Assembly: GCF_015706575.1 (NCBI RefSeq)
Contig: NW_024037072.1
Location: 17,919,162-17,983,161, forward strand
Source of the DNA: Patiria miniata
Lineage: Eukaryota; Echinodermata; Asteroidea; Valvatida; Asterinidae
Length of the DNA: 64,000 nucleotides
Reading direction: 5' to 3'
Position numbers and translations under genes: made by a program. The notes under the pieces are model-generated. The model had not been told where the DNA came from and did no database searches. It worked only from the letters and a program-made list of their open reading frames with translations. Shown here piece by piece: positions 58,101-64,000 of the stretch. The first letter of the stretch is position 1; the number at the start of each line of letters is the position of its first letter.

Positions 58101-61100
58101 AATAACAACGTCTTAATTTTTTGTTCATATTTGATTTGTTAACATTTTTTTACTTGATTTGTTAATATTGGCTGTATGGCATATACGGGTTTATGGCTTT
58201 TGATTAGCGCCCCTTGAACAAAGATATCGACTAATTGGGGAACCGCCAACACGTGGATAGCTTAGTTGGTATGAGCACCGGAATGGTTATCCGGAGGTCG
58301 CAGGTTCAAGCCCCGCTACAGTCAATTTCTTTGTTCAACTTTTCAACTATTTAAACATTTTTGATATTGGGTTGTATGCAGGTACGTCCATTGAGAGCGA
58401 AGGTAGGGACAGGAGGAATCTTGCCCTGCCAGGCCATCAACTGCAACTTCTTCAGGATGCTGTGAAAAACGGTAAAAACTCACTGAGTATGTCTTTGCAT
58501 TACAAAAAATCCTAACTTCACACCTTTCCTTACTATTTTAAACAATATACCGTTGAGTTGACATTTGACATTTGTTTTACTGCGGCAAGACTTTGGTAAT
58601 ACTTTTCTATTTTATCAACCATTATCCATAGCTAGGTAACATATTTATTAAAACTTGTTTCCTTCTTTGTTAAATTAAAACTTTATTTGTTTTGCCAAGG
58701 TGGATCTATTTTACAAAGACTTAAGCAGTGTTGAAGTCGAGGTACTTGTGATGGATCACAAGTCAATCACAGTTCTAAGTCATGTCACAAACTATTTAAA
58801 TGAACGACGACAAAGGCATTCTATCGTGATTTGTTCATCCCATTATGACTGAAGGCACTGTCGGCCGAACCTGAGGTGGCATTGGTTCCCCCACACTTTT
58901 TCCACAGGGATATCCCCCCTCTGGGTATACACTGCAGTTGCCGCAGTCGTCCGGCATGGGTGGTGCTCCCCCAACCTTTAAAAACTGTTCTGCCACCACT
59001 CACTGAAGGCTCCTGGATTGTTTGCCTTCTGTCTGGACTCGAAATGTACTTATAGTCCATCATAAGTACTGCGATTGCTGGACCTCAGAACATTAAATCC
59101 TCCTCGAAAAAACCCAAACAAACAAATATAAAACCTACCATCAATGCCTTTCACAAACCACAGCTAGTGGCAAGCCAGTTGTCTTGCTGCTCTTCACTGC
59201 CGGACCGTTTGACATTTCTTGGGCCGTCAACAACCCCGACGTCTCTGTAATCGTACAGTGTTTCCTGCCAGCCCAAGCTACTGGTGTGGCCATCAAGCAC
59301 ATGTTTACCAACTACCAGGGCACCAACCCAGCTGGAAGGCTTCCTTACACATGGCCAGCATCCATGGACCAGGTATATCTTAAGTCAAATTAAGTCAAAC
59401 TTGACTTGCGACATAAAGTTAATCATGATTAGAGCCAGATCTTGATCACATCTTGTGTTCGAGACTCACACCAAACCAAAAGATATTTAGAGCAACTCAT
59501 ACTAAGGTCGTTTTCTACAGGAAAACTTTCTACAGGAAAACATCTGGTGTTCCAGAGTCACACCAACCAAAATGTATTTAGAGCCATTATAGCTCATACT
59601 AATGTGGTTTTCTGCAGGCAAACTTCGTGTACCAAAGTGGAGATTGGGGTTAATTATAATTGTTCTTTAATTTTGGGCATAACATCTTAAGAACGACCCG
59701 TGTCACGTCTAACTAGCCTGGTTGGTATTTTAGGGACTTCTGCCATATACCATGAGGGTTAGAGGTGATCCTCAGCGAGCGCGCGGGCTTTTGCATACAT
59801 TGGAAGTAGTGGCGGTTGTGTTAAAGATAGAGATGGATGGAGACGGCCTTGGGCTTGTCATGGCGGCAAAGTAGAAGGGTCTTTCGACCCTCCAAGAAAG
59901 AAACTAGTGCTGTATTGAACCAAGTTCTTTCTACAAGACGAATGCTGCACTAATTTCTAATTGACTCGCCTCTGGAGTCACTGACTCGCCTCTGGAGTAA
60001 TTTGAGCAACTGCAATAGTCAAGTTTTCTTGTGAAGTTTCTCATAATTGTGTCAAAACGTCAAACTTAATTCTTAATACCAGGAATGAATTAGTTTGGCT
60101 CAAATTTGCCAGTCTGAAATCGAACAGAGGTAAAGTTGATTAACAGAATTGCAATCCTGTTCATCACAAGTCAAATCACTTGTAATGTCTCAAGTTACAG
60201 GGCATAAAAAATAACACAGCAATGCCTTTATTTATGTGCATAGAACTTTGGCTTGTGGATTGACTTGAGATAATAGGAGATGCAATAGACTTTGGAGCTG
60301 GAACTGACAAAATAACTAACCTGCCTGGACAAAATAACTCACTAAAACTTATTGTTACTGTGCTCTCTTCTTTGCCATGTTTGCAGGTACCCCCAATGAC
60401 AAATTACTCCATGGTGAACCGCACCTATCGTTACTTCAGTGGAACACCATTCTACCAGTTTGGTTACGGACTCTCCTACACTAAGTTTCAGTACAGTCAG
60501 TTGGTTGTGAAACCAGACCACATCATGCCGTGTGATGACGTTTTTGTGAATGTGACTTTGAAAAACGTGGGCGCATACTCAGGGGATGAGGTGGGTATAG
60601 TCTACTTGGAACTAACTTGTAAATAAATTGTGTACATCAACAGTATATCGTGCATCATGACCACTCGTAAGAGATGGGTGGAGGACACATTGCATGAACA
60701 AACTGCTTTGCCCACATATATATGGTTTAAAGTACACAATTACCATTTGTAAGCATCAACCCGTAGAGTCTTCATGTGATTGTAAGGCGTGAAGCGGCAT
60801 GCATTAGCGAATCCTGCCTAATTACTTTTTCTTAGCATGAGCGGATACTTGATGAGCATGTAGTACCACTACGCACTTGCACACGCAAAATGAGTGTTTT
60901 AATTATCTATATGATAATTGTGAATGGCCTATTAATCTCTCTGCATTATTACGTTCTGACATGGTGCCTGATTCCCTTGTTCTTCAATGTTCATGGTCTT
61001 TTCATTACTTTTTTGAGGTGGTGCAAGTTTACATCAAATGGAGCAATGCCACTGTCCCTGTTCCCAAGATCCAGTTGGTAGCTTTCGAACGCATCAACAC

Positions 61101-61317
61101 TGCCTCCCTCAAGACTGTCTCAGTCGTCCTATATATTCCGGCCCGTGTGAGGGCAGTCTACACTGACCGTTTGGTCCTTCAACCGGGAACCTTCACCGTC
61201 TTTGCCGGTGGTCAGCAGCCTGGCCCAAGCATTGGTGGGCTGCTGAACTCCAATGTGATGACCGGGAGCTTCCAAGTGGACGGGTCAGAGACAGACCTCG
61301 CAAGATGCGCAAAGTAG
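52107..61317 (+). CDS. GH3 beta-xylosidase-like glycoside hydrolase, tandem copy 3 (746 aa, 10 exons)
   Basis: Exons: 52107-52426, 53243-53402, 54094-54264, 54801-54892, 56205-56676, 57286-57508, 58382-58471, 59164-59372, 60387-60590, 61018-61317. Lengths and phases match copies 1/2 except exon 1 (4 codons shorter) and exon 8 (one codon shorter: GTNP for G(T/A)NNP). The N-terminus is a classical cleavable signal peptide (MKYSTMMVVFVLLVGILPAL, then VSSE), so the enzyme is probably secreted. Conserved: WDTECLRG, MRHPLWGR, canonical ETYGEDP (unlike copies 1/2), KH (196-197), MCSYNSINGVP, GYVVSD with nucleophile D278 (56293-56295), VVGPFGND, IESEGRDR, GRLPYTWP, YQFGYGLSYTKF and the FN3-like C-terminus. 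Overall ~75-80% identical to copies 1/2, but very unevenly: exon 4, the last ~200 bp of exon 5 and the first half of exon 9 are near-identical. The frame is intact. Confidence 0.9.
52661..53004. mobile_element. Probable hAT-like MITE with G/C runs, GH3 copy 3 intron 1
   Basis: Left end tggggcgtaaatc (after cac) and right end gatttacgccac are inverted repeats. The interior has a G-run near 52700 and a C-run of over 20 nt near 52900. The TIR resembles CACTGGCGTAAATC-type MITEs. No convincing TSD. Confidence 0.55.
54908..55213. mobile_element. MITE with gggcgtcgctag termini, GH3 copy 3 intron 4
   Basis: gggcgtcgctag at 54908-54919 and ctagcgacgctc at 55202-55213 form TIRs. The interior has gtcggcaaa twice and a C-run at ~55080. 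The left end is only 15 bp past the exon 4 splice donor. Likely hAT-type by its tip sequence; TSD not clear. Confidence 0.6.
55215..55890. repeat. 111-bp satellite array (~5-6 units) rich in AACGTT
   Basis: The phrase (g/a)acatt/gacatgg followed by aatttaggttgtc and atatcgcgacgcaattt recurs at ~55268, 55378, 55489, 55600 and 55711, spacing 110-111 bp. Within each unit aacaacgtta, aaaccgacgt and aacgtt words recur. Units are diverged. In GH3 copy 3 intron 4 only. Confidence 0.85.
58252..58323 (+). repeat. tRNA-like sequence (SINE head or tRNA pseudogene)
   Basis: The tagcttagttggtatgagc D-arm-like part, a ccgga/tccgg stem with a 7-nt loop (atggtta, anticodon position GGT) and ggttcaagccccgc (B box) follow tRNA order. 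The acceptor ends do not pair, so it is not a functional tRNA. Short inverted flanks ttgaacaaaga / tctttgttcaa surround it. In GH3 copy 3 intron 6. Confidence 0.5.
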
Positions 61318-63002
61318 ATTCAGATGAAACTAAACAGGACATCAACTGCGCATAACTAAAGCATTAATTAGTCTGTCCCCCCCCCCCAAAAAATCTCGGC
61401 ATCATACATGTGCATGTTATTCTTTTTGCCGCCAATTTCCAGCTAATAATAGTTAGAGCCCTCTTAAATTAGGCCCCTATTGTTTGGAGCTTTTCCTTAA
61501 AAATGTATGCATACATAAACATTCTCCATAAGTAGGCAATTCTGGCTTCTGATCATGACTTTAAACTTGTCTTCACGCCACCAAATATGGTATAACTATG
61601 CCACTTTCAGTGTTCCAATTGTCAGAATTTGAAAGAAAGGAATATTGCTGTAGCACAAAAAGGAAAAGGCCATACATTTGTAATTGGATCAAAATGTTGC
61701 GCTTAACATAAATTGTCTTCAAACTGCGGTACTGAGATGCAATTAAGATTTACAAAGTGTTACTGAAATACATTGTGCTTAACAAAATGAGAATTAGTGT
61801 TGCTTATTACTTAGAATAGTTAGTTTCCTTCTTGCGTTATTTCCATGGGATAAACCGATTCCTTCCACTGCCGAGGATAATGTATCATGGGTTCATAGGT
61901 TTTGTTTTTAATTTGATTTGTAATTTGATGTCTATTGTATTGTCTTTGTAACATATCTGTTGTTTTAGCATTTTGACGCAATAAGTGATTGTTCCGGTAG
62001 GTACCGGTACCGTAGCTTAGTAAGATGAAAGTTGATTTTTCTTTTTAGAGGAATATCATTATCCTATGCAAAGTAACATTGCAATGTATGTGTGTGTTAA
62101 TCCATTGGTGAGACATGTATCACAACCACTAGGAGAAGCTGTAACAATACTGTAACAATGCAACTTTGTCACAATACGAAACACACACAGCAGTGTTCTA
62201 GCATGCTTAGTTAGGATTCTAAAATCCTCTGCAGTATCAAATGATACGAACATGGTGCTGTATGTGCAGACCTTCAAGGCATGTGTATCAGTGTGGGCAC
62301 TGTTCCAGTAAGCATTCTGCCTACCTCTGGGAAGCCTTACCATAAAGTGGTTTTAATGGAATTGACTGTGTGGGTTGTGCCCAACATGTTTGTGCCAAAA
62401 GGCTAGAACCAGAAAACTGGAACGGTACTCTCAACTACCTTAAAGTGACATGACATTTTGGATATCAACTTATCTGCCTAGAGGTGAGAAGCCGTGGTGT
62501 TGTCACACACCCTTGTATCTGTGTAATACATCATACTATGCCTCAAGGTTTTTTAGCAGTAGAATTTTTTTTCATGCCATAACATTGCCTCAAAGAGGCA
62601 CAAAAGATTTATTCAGAAAGGATACAGTTTGAAATCCTACGAAATACTGAAATACTGATGATTTTGAAATGAATATGAATCCGTCAATGACTAGTACATG
62701 TAGTACTTTACTAAAGAAAGAAACGATTAACTTATCTAAGTATATAGCTCAATGTGTGTTCCTTTAATTATTAGAAATAAGCTGGAAATGGTAACTTTCA
62801 GACTTTGCTTGAATAGATGAATGCCACTATGTGACCACTCATACCTGTGCAGGACACAAAGAAAGCAATATTATTCTGAATGTGCACAAATCATGCATAG
62901 ACCTTTTGAGTCTTTGCGGTATATATGGAGTCCATTGCAATATTGAAATTGAGAATTTATTCGAACAGTTTGCATTATTTTCATTCCCATCCACAAGTGT
63001 TT
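61318..63002 (+). other. 3' flank of GH3 copy 3
   Basis: No gene recognised. From ~61960 it matches the copy 2 distal flank (49291 on), including the tandem ggtaccggtaccgtag words and one hairpin repeat unit (~62575-62660). A C-run lies at ~61378. Confidence 0.55.
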
Positions 63003-63527
63003 GAAGGGGATTGTACATCATTGGCTTTTGCTGTAATTTTCGGAAATGAACTATTTGAGGGGTTAGTATAATAGATCAAATATTGTTACACTGACATGTT
63101 TGAAATTTTGTGTTTGAAAATGCTGGAAAAAGCAAGAAAACAAAAATGTTCAAGTAGTCTGGTTCCCTGACTCCACTTAAGATAAAATGGATCAATTTAT
63201 AACTGCCAAAAAATTGTAAGGTAAGGGAACCAGTTTAACTGGCCTGCACCCGTTCATGAACATGTAACCAATAGCAAACAAAATTTGGACTGAAAATAAA
63301 GGTAAAATTGGAGCAGTAGTTGGAAAAAAGTTAGGTTTTTCCAATGGTGGTCGGCCGACCACTGTTGGAAATTTATACAAAATACCACTTTTCTTGAAAA
63401 TGACTTCACACCTGGTGCCATAATTTTACAGGATGCTTTAGACTGTCATTTACCAACATCCTAGTAAGGTGTTTCTTAAAAAATGGTAGTTTTGTTTTTC
63501 GATGTTTGCAAAATGTTGTATATTCCC
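63003..63527. mobile_element. 525-bp insertion unique to the copy 3 flank
   Basis: Copy 2 reads ccacaagtgtttaatacac at ~50475-50493. Here gtgttt and tttaatacac are separated by 525 bp starting gaaggggattgtaca and ending tgtatattccc, imperfect inverted termini. ttt appears on both sides. It contains a strong internal hairpin (ccaatggtggtcggccgacc, continuing actgttgg, ~63339-63367). No ORF; probably a non-autonomous DNA element. Confidence 0.65.
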
Positions 63528-64000
63528 TTTAATACACAAATCAATGTGAAGTGAGCAACTGTGACAAGAGTAATCACTTCGCATTCTGGTGGATCCATAA
63601 GTTGTATTTCCCTGTATTTTTGTATTTGTAATGTATCTTCATTATATCAGTATGCTTTATTTTGTATTGGTAAATAACTACATTTTAATCTTTAGTGGAT
63701 AAATCTGTATGAGTTTGTCATCAATAGTCAACATCATGTGGAATAAAATTTCTCAGTAGAAAAAAACAACAACAGTTTTAACTTTGAGATTTGTTGAAGA
63801 GATTTTGCTTCTATTCATGCAGGCATCCAAGAATCTTCAATAGAGTTCTTTCTCTTCTCTTTGTTTTTTCCCCGTTGATGACGAAGAGAATTGACCAGCA
63901 TTGGATTGAACCAATGTCCTGGTATTGTTAATGATTACCATTCTACGGTACCATCCGTGTGGCTTGGTTGATGGCCATGCATCCTGTACTGTCCTGCAAT
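63528..64000 (+). other. End of window: copy 3 distal flank
   Basis: Continues the alignment with copy 2 (50482-51040), including the decayed tRNA-like SINE head (~63885-63965) and the empty insertion site gccatgcatcctg near 63977. No gene. Confidence 0.6.

Noticed and set aside
58252-58323. Functional tRNA (GGT anticodon position)
   Set aside because: D, anticodon and T arms are arguable, but the acceptor stem does not pair; better explained as a SINE head or pseudogene.
21294-61317. Horizontal transfer of the GH3 genes from plants, fungi or bacteria
   Set aside because: The motifs resemble plant/fungal beta-xylosidases, but ten well-formed introns and animal-like context give no direct sign of recent transfer; a phylogeny would be needed.
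1-64000. LTR retrotransposon, endogenous virus or Polinton
   Set aside because: No long direct repeats with matching internal protein frames and no integrase, capsid or envelope-like frame were seen.

Overview
The window is eukaryotic genomic DNA from an intron-rich, AT-rich animal genome. Coding exons are GC-richer than their surroundings, splice sites are canonical GT-AG, and there are many small non-autonomous DNA transposons and tRNA-derived SINEs. The gene content (a plant/fungal-type glycoside hydrolase family 3 gene family, a galanin/allatostatin/kisspeptin-like GPCR and an Ig-superfamily receptor) and the frequent TACATGTA and ACCGGTA words suggest a marine invertebrate, probably a deuterostome such as an echinoderm. 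The species assignment is inference, not something I could test.

Layout. 1-3.3 kb: no gene; a foldback and two small inverted-repeat elements. 3.34-5.28 kb, minus strand: a single-exon coding region for a type I membrane protein with three Ig domains. 5.3-10.2 kb: repeat-rich intergenic DNA. 10.26-18.49 kb, minus strand: a complete three-exon class A GPCR (393 codons), whose 5.8-kb first intron holds at least five repeat elements. 18.5-21.3 kb: intergenic, with an 83-bp tandem duplication and a hAT-type MITE. 21.3-61.3 kb, plus strand: three head-to-tail GH3 genes of ten exons each (751, 751 and 746 aa). Exon lengths and intron phases are identical except in exon 1 and exon 8 of the third copy. 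61.3-64 kb: 3' flank of the third copy.

The GH3 genes form a tandem family. Copies 1 and 2 are recent duplicates, alike in promoter, exons, introns and 3' flank; copy 3 is older and its introns mostly do not align. All three keep the catalytic Asp, the KH pair, the GH3 C-terminal domain and a C-terminal fibronectin-III-like domain, and have hydrophobic N-termini, so they look like working secreted or membrane-anchored beta-xylosidase-like enzymes.

The strongest signal is that copies 1 and 2 are almost identical except for short bursts of purely amino-acid-changing substitutions, including one directly behind the catalytic nucleophile. Copy 3 is a mosaic in which some exon tracts are near-identical to copies 1/2 while adjoining tracts are strongly diverged, as expected from gene conversion. 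Because the same locus is present two or three times, several mobile-element insertions can be compared with an empty site inside the window.

All comparisons were made by eye; identities and boundaries are approximate.
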